DNA from: JBBQWT01 sp038210375
GTDB lineage: Bacteria > Acidobacteriota > Terriglobia > Terriglobales > Acidobacteriaceae
Length of the DNA stretch: 64,000 bases
Direction: 5' to 3'
Assembly (NCBI GenBank): GCA_038210375.1
Contig: JBBQWT010000007.1
Span: forward strand, 1 to 64,000
Shown: positions 40,642-49,142 of the stretch, piece after piece
Layout: each line of letters opens with the position of its first letter
How positions within the stretch are numbered: position 1 is the stretch's first letter
Made by a program: the position numbers and the translations under genes
Notes under the pieces: generated by a model
Seen by the model: only the letters and a program-made list of their open reading frames with translations
The model's database searches: none
Told to the model about the DNA's origin: nothing

Positions 40642-40810
40642 TACGCAACCTCCTAGTTGCATATTGCCACTATAGATCAGCTGAGACGCACATGCAACCC
40701 ATTGGTTGCTTAGTTTTCAGGTGACCATTCGCGAGCGACCCTGAACCCCCCGGACCAGCGCCCCGGCACCCGCCCAAGACGCCGCCCCGCCTTCTTGCTA
40801 GAATCTCATC

Positions 40811-41962
40811 ATGGCTGATTCTTCGCCTTTTACCGATGTTGAGACCGCCATCGCTGAGATTCGCGCCGGACGCATGATCGTCGTGGTGGATGACGAAGAC
40901 CGCGAGAATGAAGGCGACCTCACCCTGGCAGCGGAGAAGGTATCGCCCGAGGCCATCAATTTTATGGCGCGGTACGGCCGCGGGTTGGTTTGCCTGGCGC
41001 TTACCGAAGACCGGCTCGATCACCTTCGCATCGGCAACCAGACTGCCCAGAATACCTCGCAATACCAGACCGCTTTTTGCGAAACCATTGACGCCGCTAA
41101 GGGAGTGACCACCGGCATCTCCGCTTATGACCGGGCGCACACCATTCTGGTGGCGATCGATCCTCGGACGCGCCCCGGCGATCTTGCGCGGCCCGGACAT
41201 GTGTTTCCCCTGAAGGCCCGAAAGGGTGGGGTGCTGGTGCGAGCGGGGCAGACCGAGGCTTCGGTGGACCTGGCGCGGTTGGCTGGCCTGGCGCCGGCCG
41301 GCATCATCTGCGAGATCATGAATGAGGATGGCAGCATGGCGCGCGTCCCCGACCTGGTCGAGTTCTGCGCCGCGCACTCATTAAAGATGCTCACGGTGGC
41401 CGACCTCATCCGCTACCGCATGTCCCACGAGCGCTATTTGCGCCGGGTGGGGGAATCGCTTCTGCCCACTCGCTATGGCGAGTTCCGCATGATTGCCTAC
41501 GAGAATGAGATTGATGGCGAATCGCACGTGGCGCTGGTGCGCGGCGATGTATCGCAGGGAGCCGCGCCGGTGCTGGTGCGCGTCCATGCCCATTGCCTGG
41601 CGGGCGACGTTTTTGGAGCGACGTGGTGCGAGTGCCAGGCGGTGCTTGACCGCTCGCTGCAGTTAATTGCCGAGGAAGGACGCGGGGCGCTGATCTATCT
41701 GCACCAGACGACCAAGGGATTCGGGGTTGAACGCATCGATGAAAAGAAAGTTCTGGTCTTTCATCGGGACGTGCGCGAGCCGTCGCTGCCCGACCACCAG
41801 AGAAAGACCCAGCGCGAGGTCGGGATCGGCGCGCAGATTTTGTCGGACCTGGAAATTCATTCGATACGCCTGCTCACCAATCACCCACGCAAGGTCGCGG
41901 CCCTGGAAGGCTTCGGAATACAGATTGTCGAGCAAGTGCCGGTAGTAGTCGGCGTCTCCTAG
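40811..41962 (+). CDS. ribBA: 3,4-dihydroxy-2-butanone-4-phosphate synthase fused to a degenerate GTP cyclohydrolase II
   Basis: 383 residues. The RibB half (~1-205) is well conserved: DDEDRENEGDL (27-37) and RPGHVFPL (126-133). The RibA half (~210-383) keeps the three zinc cysteines (Cys262, Cys273, Cys275) and the LLTNHPRK motif. However, the catalytic segment usually reading RQEGRGIG is HQTTKGFG (298-305), the R before the CxC is Trp, and the later DTVEAN-type region is missing. DHBP synthase activity is therefore likely, but GTP cyclohydrolase II activity is doubtful. No other riboflavin genes or FMN riboswitch were seen nearby. Confidence 0.9.
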   Translation: MADSSPFTDVETAIAEIRAGRMIVVVDDEDRENEGDLTLAAEKVSPEAINFMARYGRGLVCLALTEDRLDHLRIGNQTAQNTSQYQTAFCETIDAAKGVTTGISAYDRAHTILVAIDPRTRPGDLARPGHVFPLKARKGGVLVRAGQTEASVDLARLAGLAPAGIICEIMNEDGSMARVPDLVEFCAAHSLKMLTVADLIRYRMSHERYLRRVGESLLPTRYGEFRMIAYENEIDGESHVALVRGDVSQGAAPVLVRVHAHCLAGDVFGATWCECQAVLDRSLQLIAEEGRGALIYLHQTTKGFGVERIDEKKVLVFHRDVREPSLPDHQRKTQREVGIGAQILSDLEIHSIRLLTNHPRKVAALEGFGIQIVEQVPVVVGVS

Positions 41963-41989
41963 AGCAGCTTCTTTTAACGCCCGCGTTCG

Positions 41990-42253
41990 TCAGCTTGATT
42001 TTCTGATCTCCACATCTTCGCCGCGAATGAAGAATTGGGCGGAGCACTGGCTTGACCCGCAGATGACCGGGATCAATCCCACGATCTGGCGGCGGGTGAT
42101 CAAACCCAGAATTCCGCAGGATGGGCATGCGAGAACGGCCCAGTAAGGGTCGGCGGCTTCGCCGGTCTGGCCCGCGTTTTCCAGGACGAAGATCGTGCCG
42201 GGGCCCATCTGTTCGGGGATCCACTCACTGAGAACGTTCAGTTCAGCGACCAC
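41990..42253 (-). CDS. small zinc-ribbon-like protein, unknown
   Basis: 87 residues. Two cysteine pairs, CPSCG (~43-47) and CGSSQC (~65-70), suggest one zinc ribbon. GTG 42253 was chosen because GGAGG lies five bases upstream; the frame opens two codons earlier at another GTG. It lies 28 bases from the ribBA stop, convergent, and upstream of nothing obvious. Function unknown. Confidence 0.6.
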   Translation of the reverse strand: MVAELNVLSEWIPEQMGPGTIFVLENAGQTGEAADPYWAVLACPSCGILGLITRRQIVGLIPVICGSSQCSAQFFIRGEDVEIRKSS

Positions 42254-42305
42254 GTTCACCTCCAGGTTGGGCTGGATTTCGCATCTGTCTACCGTTCCGT
42301 TCTCT

Positions 42306-42794
42306 CTATGCCTGTTTGCGATGGATCACACTTGTTCCCAGCCGTGATGCCGCGTGGCTCTTTTTGCTGCCTGCCTGTCCGCGCAGCCGCGGTTCGATAC
42401 GGCGGACTGCGTCGCTCAGGCACACTGAGAACAATGGCTGGCGCGAGTTCTTCAGGATGTCAATGATCTCCGCCGAGGAATTTTCCAGGTAGATATGCCT
42501 GCCGTCGGTTAGCAGGTGGTAATCAGAGCCCGCGGTAACCGTTTCCACCAGGCGCTGCCCCAGTTCGCGCTGCAGGAAGCGCATGACCTTGCGCACGCGC
42601 TGCAAGGGAAATCGCTTGCGCCGCAACTCGCAGAGCACCGCGACTTCGGCCACATCAGATGTGGAATAGATGCGGCGATGGCCTTCGCGTGCGGGACGCA
42701 CGATTCCCTGCTCGTCCCACCATTGCAACTGGCGCAGCGTGACCCCGGTGAGGGCGACTACCTGGCGCGACGAGTATTGATCCGGTTCATGCAT
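42306..42794 (-). CDS. MerR-family transcriptional regulator
   Basis: 162 residues from ATG 42794 (reads MHEPDQYSSRQV); the frame is open 20 codons further. The MerR helix-turn-helix is clear: SSRQVVALTGVTLRQLQWWD, then HRRIYSTSDVAEVAVL and an RKVMRFL dimerisation helix. The C-terminus shows no metal-binding cysteine cluster. Its target is unknown; the zinc-ribbon protein lies downstream on the same strand. Confidence 0.88.
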   Translation of the reverse strand: MHEPDQYSSRQVVALTGVTLRQLQWWDEQGIVRPAREGHRRIYSTSDVAEVAVLCELRRKRFPLQRVRKVMRFLQRELGQRLVETVTAGSDYHLLTDGRHIYLENSSAEIIDILKNSRQPLFSVCLSDAVRRIEPRLRGQAGSKKSHAASRLGTSVIHRKQA

Positions 42795-43114
42795 ACGAAA
42801 CAAATATACATTAAATGTTTGGAACATTTTTACGGGGAGATGTTTTGGTGTCAAGTGGTTAATGCGGTGCAGAGTTGTCCGAATGGGACGGCAACGGCAA
42901 GGGCGGCGGAAAACGCAAGCTCCTTCGCTCCAACAAGAACCAGGAGCACACTCCAGGATGACAAGGTTGAGGGGGTGTTCGGTCGCTGGCGCTCTTCATG
43001 CAACTTCTCGAGATTTTCGCTGAACACTATAAGGACAGTGTAGATGCTTCCAATTCGTCGGAGCCCGGCCGCGAGCCAAAGTGCACGGCTACAGCTTAAA
43101 ATCCAAGTCTCACG
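42795..43114. other. divergent intergenic region with an inverted repeat copy
   Basis: 320 bases between the MerR gene and the VCBS/ASPIC gene. It holds an inverted family-1 copy (42911-42963). No credible gene was seen. Confidence 0.6.
42911..42963 (-). repeat. dispersed intergenic repeat, family 1, inverted copy F
   Basis: Read on the minus strand it begins GTCATCCTGGAGTGTGC and later TTCTTGTTGGAGCGAAGG, ending near CTTGCGTTTT, the family-1 layout. It is more diverged than copies A, B and E. Confidence 0.65.
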
Positions 43115-45031
43115 ATGCCACCCCCTTTCACGCAAACTTCATGGCTGCTCCGCACCGGCGCTCCGCGTCGCCGCTTATTGTCGTGCATCGCATTCATTGT
43201 GCTGACTTCGCTCTTGGCGGTAACTCAGAACCCCGGGGCTCAGAAGCCTCGACCCACTGAACCAGCGCCCCTATCTCCCGCCGGCACGCCACCGCAAGGC
43301 GCTCCGGCTCGGGGTGGAATGGCCACCGGCGGCACGCATGCGGTTGTGCGTGACTCCCGCAAGCGTCCCATCACCGCCGGCGGATTTGTTGATTCCGCCC
43401 CGCTGGTGTTCGCCGACGTTACCGAGATCTCCGGGCTGGGAACGTTTCGCCATCGCTCCGGCAATCCCGATAAGAAATTCATTCTGGAAGTTCCCGGATC
43501 GGGAGTGGCGCTGCTCGATTACGACAACGACGGCTGGCTCGACATTTACCTGGTCAACGGATCGACCGTCCCCGCGCTCAAGGGCTCCGAAACGCCTGCG
43601 CGCGCCGCCCTCTTTCATAACAACCACGACGGCACGTTCACCGACGTAACCGAAAAGGCAGGCGTGGCCAACTTGCGCTGGGGATTCGGCGTGGCCGTCG
43701 CCGACTACGACAACGATGGCTGGCCCGACATGTATGTCACCAACTTCGGCAAGAACCGGCTGTATCACAACAACCACGATGGCACCTTTACCGATGTCGC
43801 GGAACGAGCCGGGGTCACGAACGGCGGATGGTCCACCGGCGCGACGTTTGGCGATTACGATGGCGATGGGCGGCTCGATCTGTTTGTCCCCGGGTACGTA
43901 AAGTACGACGTGGATCACCCGCCCATTCCGGGCAGCGCCGCCGTGGCGTTCAGCTTCTGCCAGTATCGCGGCGAAAACGTGATGTGCGGGCCGCGCGGCC
44001 TTCCTGGTGAACACGATCACCTGTTCCACAACAATGGGGATGGCACTTTCACCGACGTGAGCGAGAAGGCCGGGGTGGCCGACGCCCCCGGCTACTACGG
44101 GTTCTCCGCGGTGTTCGTCGATATGAATGACGACGGCAAACCCGATTTAGTGGTGGCCAACGATTCCACTCCCAACTATCTCTACATCAATAAAGGTAAC
44201 GGCACATTTGAGGATGACAGCTATCCTTCGGGCTTTGCGGTGAACGAAAACGGCCGCGAACAGGCGGCCATGGGCTTGGCAGTGGGTGACTACCGCAACG
44301 ACGGCCGGCTCAGCCTGTATACAACAAATTTTTCCGACGACTACAACACCCTGTTCCGCAACGATGGCGACGCCACCTTCACTGATGTTTCCTACCGCAT
44401 GGGGCTCGGCGAAATCACGGTTCCCTTCCTGGGATGGGGCGCCGGCTTTCTTGATTTCGACAACGATGGCTGGAAGGACATCTTCGCCGCCAACGGGCAC
44501 GTCTACCGCAATGTCGATCAGTACGATTGGGGAACCACGTTTGCGCAGCGCCCGTTGTTGTTCCGCAACGTTGAGGGAAAGCGCTTTGCGACCGTGACGG
44601 CCGCGACCGGCAGCGGCCTGGGACGAACCTATACATCGCGCGGCGCCGCCTTCGGCGACATCTTCAACGATGGAAAAGTTTCCGTGGTGATAAACAACCT
44701 TGATTCTCCGCCGGCGTTGTTGCGCAACGTGGTCAAGAACGGCAACCACTGGGTGGAACTCAAGCTCACTGGCGGCCCGAAGAGTCCGCGGGACGCTACC
44801 GGCGCCACCGTTTATCTGACCGCCGGGGGCGTCAGGCAGCGCGCCGACGTGATCAGCGGAGGCAGTTTCATGTCGAGCTCTGATCCGCGGCTGCATTTTG
44901 GCCTGGCTGCCAATACTAAAATCGACAGCCTGAAGGTCCACTGGCCCAGCGGCGCGGTGGAAGAGGTTGCGCTCCCCGGCGTAGACCAGATTTTTCATAT
45001 GGTTGAAGGCCGCGGAGTGGTCAAGTTTTGA
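43115..45031 (+). CDS. CRTAC1-type VCBS/FG-GAP and ASPIC/UnbV domain protein, exported
   Basis: 638 residues. An N-terminal signal or membrane segment (~16-40) leads to a Pro-rich linker. Seven or so VCBS/FG-GAP repeats follow (DYDNDGWLDIY, FHNNHDGTFTDVT, repeated). The C-terminal ASPIC/UnbV domain includes SGGSFMSSSDPRLHFGL. These are extracellular beta-propeller proteins, abundant in Acidobacteriota, with adhesive or carbohydrate-related roles suggested but not proven. Calcium-binding DxDxDG loops are visible in the repeats. Confidence 0.92.
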   Translation: MPPPFTQTSWLLRTGAPRRRLLSCIAFIVLTSLLAVTQNPGAQKPRPTEPAPLSPAGTPPQGAPARGGMATGGTHAVVRDSRKRPITAGGFVDSAPLVFADVTEISGLGTFRHRSGNPDKKFILEVPGSGVALLDYDNDGWLDIYLVNGSTVPALKGSETPARAALFHNNHDGTFTDVTEKAGVANLRWGFGVAVADYDNDGWPDMYVTNFGKNRLYHNNHDGTFTDVAERAGVTNGGWSTGATFGDYDGDGRLDLFVPGYVKYDVDHPPIPGSAAVAFSFCQYRGENVMCGPRGLPGEHDHLFHNNGDGTFTDVSEKAGVADAPGYYGFSAVFVDMNDDGKPDLVVANDSTPNYLYINKGNGTFEDDSYPSGFAVNENGREQAAMGLAVGDYRNDGRLSLYTTNFSDDYNTLFRNDGDATFTDVSYRMGLGEITVPFLGWGAGFLDFDNDGWKDIFAANGHVYRNVDQYDWGTTFAQRPLLFRNVEGKRFATVTAATGSGLGRTYTSRGAAFGDIFNDGKVSVVINNLDSPPALLRNVVKNGNHWVELKLTGGPKSPRDATGATVYLTAGGVRQRADVISGGSFMSSSDPRLHFGLAANTKIDSLKVHWPSGAVEEVALPGVDQIFHMVEGRGVVKF

Positions 45032-45217
45032 ACCCGTACAGAGGCTGAATGGAGCATCCCCGGGATGCTATGATTGTGCCCAATCGGTCTTTCCTTCGTC
45101 GCAGGATTCCTGTGCTGCACGGCCCGGATATCCGTACCAATCCCCCTCCGGACCTCCGCGAACCCTGGGGACGAAGCCTGATTAAGAAGCTTGCGCAGCA
45201 TCGATTTAGAGGATTGA

Positions 45218-47503
45218 ATGGATTCCGGGAAGCCTGGAAATTATTTGCAGCCAGTGGCGCCGCACCAGCCTTATTCCGGCGGCCTGGCCCGCTTTGAGCC
45301 CGGGCGGCCGCACCACTTTGACCACGCGGCCCAAGTCAAGGACCCCGCGTATTTCACCAATCTCTGGCGCATTTTCGTCAAACGAAAGTGGACGGTCATC
45401 GCCACCGCGCTCATCGTTTTTACCCTGGCGGCCATCGCCACCTTTCGCATGACGCCGATGTACGACGCGGTGGCGCGCGTGGCCATCAACCGCGAAGCCC
45501 CCGACATGCTGGGCTTCAAGGATGCCGGAGACCGTAACGTCGCCGACGATGACGATTACACGGTGAAGATTGACACCGAATCGCGCATCCTGCAGAGCGA
45601 TGGCATGGCGCTGCAAATCATCTCCGCGCTGCACCTTGATCGGAACCCTGATTTCGCCGGCAAGGTTGTCCCGGCCGCCAACCCGGTCGCGGGATTGACC
45701 TCGCCTCCGCCGCTCGATAGCAAGCGCGAAGGCGAGCTCATCGCCGCCTTCAAGAAACATTTGAGCGTGGTAAAGATCTTTCATACCCGGCTCATCGAAA
45801 TCCATTTCTTGAGCTCCAGTCCCAAGCTTTCGGCGGACGTCGCCAACGCCGTCAGCAACGCCTACATCGAGCAGAATTTCAAGAACCGGTTTACCTCCAC
45901 CATGCAGGCGTCTGACTGGATCACCCAGCAGCTCGCCGACCTGCAATTGAAGGTGCAGACGTCGGAAGAGAAACTGGTGCGCTATCAGCGCGAGAACGGC
46001 ATTATCGGGCTCGATGAAAAGCAGAACATCATCACCTCCAAGCTGTCGCAACTGAACCAGGATGCGACCATCGCGCAGTCGGAGCGCATTCAGAAAGAAG
46101 CCAATTACAAGACCGCGATGGCCGGCAATCCTGAGCTGGTGTCGAAGCTTGACAGCGAAGGCATGGTGGAAAAGTTGCGCGCGCGGGAAAGCGATCTTTC
46201 CGCGCAACTGGCCAAACTGCAGGTGCAATTCGGCCCTTCGCACCCGCGCGTGCTGGAGCTGACCAGCCAGTTGAAGCAGACGCGCGAAGAGATGAAGGCC
46301 GAGACCGTGCGGGTGGCGCAGCGCTACAAGAGCGAATTCGGCGCGGCGCGCGAGCGCGAAACCATGCTGACCCGCGCGCTCGAAGGCCAGAAGCAACAGG
46401 CCAACCAGCTCAACGAGCGATCCATCGAGTACAACATTTTGAAGCACGACGCTGACAGTAACCGCCAGTTGTATGACGGTCTGCTGGCGCGCACCAAGGA
46501 GGCGGGCGTCTCCGCGGGCCTGCGCTCCAACAACATTCGCATCGTGGATAACGCGCGGGTGCCGGTGCGCCCTTCGGTCCCTAACGTGCCTCTGTATCTT
46601 TCTCTCGGCTTGCTGCTGGGCCTGATCGGCGGCGTGGGCCTGGCCTTCGTGGTGGAAAGCCTGGACAATACCGTGATCTCGCCCGACCAGGTGCGCGCGG
46701 TTTCATCGCTGCCGCTGCTGGGGATCATTCCTCTGAGCGAGACCATCCGGCACGGCGCGGGACTCAATGGAAAAGCCCCCAACACTCTGCCTTCCGCCGA
46801 GCAGTCGGCGCGGCTGGTTTCGCTCGAGCGGCCCAAGTCCGAGGTCGCGGAAGCCTATCGCGCGCTGCGCACCTCCATATTGCTTTCCGCCGCTGGCGCT
46901 CCTCCCAAGGTCATCATGGTCACCAGCGGCCTGCCGCAGGAAGGCAAGACCACCACCAGCATCAATACCGCCATCGTCCTGGCGCAAAAAGGCGGCCGTG
47001 TTCTGCTGGTGGATGCCGACCTGCGCCGTCCCGCGGTCCATATCGCGTTCGGCATTTCCGGCAAACAAGGTCTCAGCACCCTGCTGAGCGGCTCTGATAT
47101 CGAGCCGGAAATTGTGCCCGCTCCGGGCGTCCCCGGGTTATATGTGCTGCCCGCGGGGCCGATTCCGCCGCATCCCGCGGAGTTGCTCGGCTCGAACGTG
47201 ATGAGCTCTTACCTGATGCGATGGCGCGACGAGTTTGATCACATCGTGCTTGATACCCCGCCAGTGCTCTCGGTCACCGATGCGGTGGTGCTTTCCGTCG
47301 AGGCCGATGCTGTGGTGCTGGTCGTCCATTCCGGCAAGACTAATAAGGATGCGCTGCGCCGTAGCCGCGAGCTGCTGCTGCAGGTAAACTCACGCCTCAT
47401 GGGAGTCATTCTGAACGCGGTGGACCTCCATTCCGCTGACGCTTATCATTTTTCCTACGGGGCAAAATATCGCGGCTACTACTACGACGAAGTGCCGAAG
47501 TAA
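45218..47503 (+). CDS. Wzc-like polysaccharide co-polymerase with bacterial tyrosine autokinase domain
   Basis: 761 residues. A Wzz-type domain lies between two membrane segments (~59-76 and ~452-475) with a long coiled-coil periplasmic part. The C-terminal cytoplasmic BY-kinase has Walker A GLPQEGKTTT (~569-578), Walker A' LLVDADLRRP and Walker B HIVLDTPPV. The tail is a tyrosine cluster (YGAKYRGYYYDEVPK), the usual autophosphorylation site. It controls exopolysaccharide chain length and export. The SLBB export gene follows (159 bases) and sugar-nucleotide genes lie nearby, marking a small exopolysaccharide group. Confidence 0.93.
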   Translation: MDSGKPGNYLQPVAPHQPYSGGLARFEPGRPHHFDHAAQVKDPAYFTNLWRIFVKRKWTVIATALIVFTLAAIATFRMTPMYDAVARVAINREAPDMLGFKDAGDRNVADDDDYTVKIDTESRILQSDGMALQIISALHLDRNPDFAGKVVPAANPVAGLTSPPPLDSKREGELIAAFKKHLSVVKIFHTRLIEIHFLSSSPKLSADVANAVSNAYIEQNFKNRFTSTMQASDWITQQLADLQLKVQTSEEKLVRYQRENGIIGLDEKQNIITSKLSQLNQDATIAQSERIQKEANYKTAMAGNPELVSKLDSEGMVEKLRARESDLSAQLAKLQVQFGPSHPRVLELTSQLKQTREEMKAETVRVAQRYKSEFGAARERETMLTRALEGQKQQANQLNERSIEYNILKHDADSNRQLYDGLLARTKEAGVSAGLRSNNIRIVDNARVPVRPSVPNVPLYLSLGLLLGLIGGVGLAFVVESLDNTVISPDQVRAVSSLPLLGIIPLSETIRHGAGLNGKAPNTLPSAEQSARLVSLERPKSEVAEAYRALRTSILLSAAGAPPKVIMVTSGLPQEGKTTTSINTAIVLAQKGGRVLLVDADLRRPAVHIAFGISGKQGLSTLLSGSDIEPEIVPAPGVPGLYVLPAGPIPPHPAELLGSNVMSSYLMRWRDEFDHIVLDTPPVLSVTDAVVLSVEADAVVLVVHSGKTNKDALRRSRELLLQVNSRLMGVILNAVDLHSADAYHFSYGAKYRGYYYDEVPK

Positions 47504-47504
47504 C

Positions 47505-47520
47505 CCGGCCGGCCGGCCGG
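47505..47520. repeat. 16-bp perfect palindrome (CCGG)4
   Basis: Four CCGG units in a row directly after the kinase stop. It could form a hairpin or be a slippage-prone tract; a related GGGCCGGCCC lies 36 bases downstream. Confidence 0.6.
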
Positions 47521-47662
47521 TTTCTGGGTAATAAGGCCACACCGGGATTGGGCCGGCCCACATCCAGCGGCGCGGGCCGCACCTCTCGAATGCTACAATC
47601 GTGGCATAGACAGGCGGTTTCGAGCATCGCTTTGACCCGCCCCCCTCAGCCGCGACTAATAA

Positions 47663-48817
47663 ATGAACACCGACATCATTCCCGATTTTCCCGTGATCTT
47701 CTTGCCCTTGTCGAACCTGTTAAAACGCGCGGCCACCGGTCGTGAACGCCGGCCTGGCGCGAGAGCATGGGTGAAGTTTCTCGCGCCCATGTGCTTGCTG
47801 CTGGCGAGCGGCGTGGTAGCGGCGCAGTCTCAGCCCGGCGCAGCAGTTTCGCTCGCGCAACCCCGCTCCCCCGGCCTCGAAACCGCGGATGATTACGTGA
47901 TCAGTCCCAATGACGTGGTGGAAATTTTTTTGACCGACGGGCCGGAATTTTCGCGCGAATATCGCGTCAGCTCCAGCGGACAGATCGCCATTCCCTTGCT
48001 GCCCCAACCCATTGACGCCGCCGGAAAGACCCTGGGCGAGGTGGCGCGCGCCATCGATATCGAGTTCAAGCGCGCGGGCCTTCTGAATAATCCACACGCC
48101 AGCTTGTCCATCAAGGAATCGCGGCTGCATTCGATCGCGGTCACAGGAGCGGTGAGAAACCCGCAGATCTATCCGGTATTTGGCCATACCCGTTTGTTGG
48201 ACCTTTTGTCACAGGCGGGCGGGCTGGCCGAAAACGCCGGTCCCGCGGTGAAGATTACGCGCGGCGGCGCGAAACAACTGGGCCAGGCCCCCGGAAATAA
48301 CCTGGCGGCGCTGGCCACCGCCAAACCTACTAAGGCCGCCTCGGGCCCCCAGACCAACCCCCAGACCAGCCCGCAGACTACGACCATCAAGCTGCGCGAC
48401 TTGCTCTCCGGCTCGGATGCGTCGCTCAACGTCGATGTGTATCCCGGCGACTGGGTCACAGTCCCGGTCGCGGATATTATTTATGTAGTGGGAGCGGTCA
48501 ACAAATCCGGCGGATTTCCCTTATCATCTTCACGCGAGAGTATGACCGTGCTGCAGGCGATTGCCTACGCTGAAGATTTGAAAGGCACTGCCCGCAGCGA
48601 CCAGGTACGCATCCTGCGCCCCGACGCCGGCGCTCCCAACGGACGCCAGGAAATTGTGGTGAACCTCAAGGAAATCCTGGCGGGCAAGCGGCCCGACATT
48701 CCATTGCAGGCCAATGACGTGCTGTTCGTCCCCGACAGCAGCAGCAAGAAGGCATTCCGCCGCGGCATGGAAGCAGCCATCCAGACCCTTACCGGCCTGG
48801 CCCTATACCGGCGCTAA
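47663..48817 (+). CDS. Wza-like polysaccharide export protein (Poly_export/SLBB)
   Basis: 384 residues. The N-terminus has a hydrophobic segment (~39-55) suggesting export. The Poly_export domain begins DDYVISPNDVVEIFLTDG and is followed by two SLBB-type domains (VTGAVRNPQIYPVFGH, VGAVNKSGGFPLSS). No lipobox cysteine is visible, unlike classical Wza. It forms the outer-membrane channel with the Wzc-like partner upstream. The frame runs to a GC-rich tail. Confidence 0.9.
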   Translation: MNTDIIPDFPVIFLPLSNLLKRAATGRERRPGARAWVKFLAPMCLLLASGVVAAQSQPGAAVSLAQPRSPGLETADDYVISPNDVVEIFLTDGPEFSREYRVSSSGQIAIPLLPQPIDAAGKTLGEVARAIDIEFKRAGLLNNPHASLSIKESRLHSIAVTGAVRNPQIYPVFGHTRLLDLLSQAGGLAENAGPAVKITRGGAKQLGQAPGNNLAALATAKPTKAASGPQTNPQTSPQTTTIKLRDLLSGSDASLNVDVYPGDWVTVPVADIIYVVGAVNKSGGFPLSSSRESMTVLQAIAYAEDLKGTARSDQVRILRPDAGAPNGRQEIVVNLKEILAGKRPDIPLQANDVLFVPDSSSKKAFRRGMEAAIQTLTGLALYRR

Positions 48818-49142
48818 AGTCAGCTCCGTGGCGGCCCATGCTATTTTCAGCGCGCTACCCCGCGAGCAATATTGACCATTCATCGACGACCTGCTCAAGG
48901 CATCATGGAAGGATGATCAAAGCCACACTCAAAAAACTATCTCGCCGCGAGCTTGATAAGCAAAAGGTTGACGCCGTGAAGGCAGAAATTGCCGGGCCCC
49001 GCCGCAGCGCATCCGCCGCCCGCGCGGGAAACTCCGCGCCCCGCACGCGCTCTCCGAAATGACTTTTGTAACGATCACCGCAATGGCGCGGGTTTTGGCC
49101 CGCATCACACCGGGAATGGTGCGTTGGCCGAATTTGCGGTGG
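48818..49142. other. intergenic region with a doubtful small basic frame
   Basis: 325 bases between the export gene and the convergent dehydrogenase gene. A basic 49-codon frame (MIKATLKKLSRRELD, 48913-49062) has GGAAGG touching its ATG, too close for a normal ribosome site, so it is listed only as doubtful. Nothing else was seen. Confidence 0.4.

Noticed and set aside
40670..40810. FMN riboswitch upstream of ribBA
   Set aside because: No recognisable RFN-element boxes in this 140-base leader.
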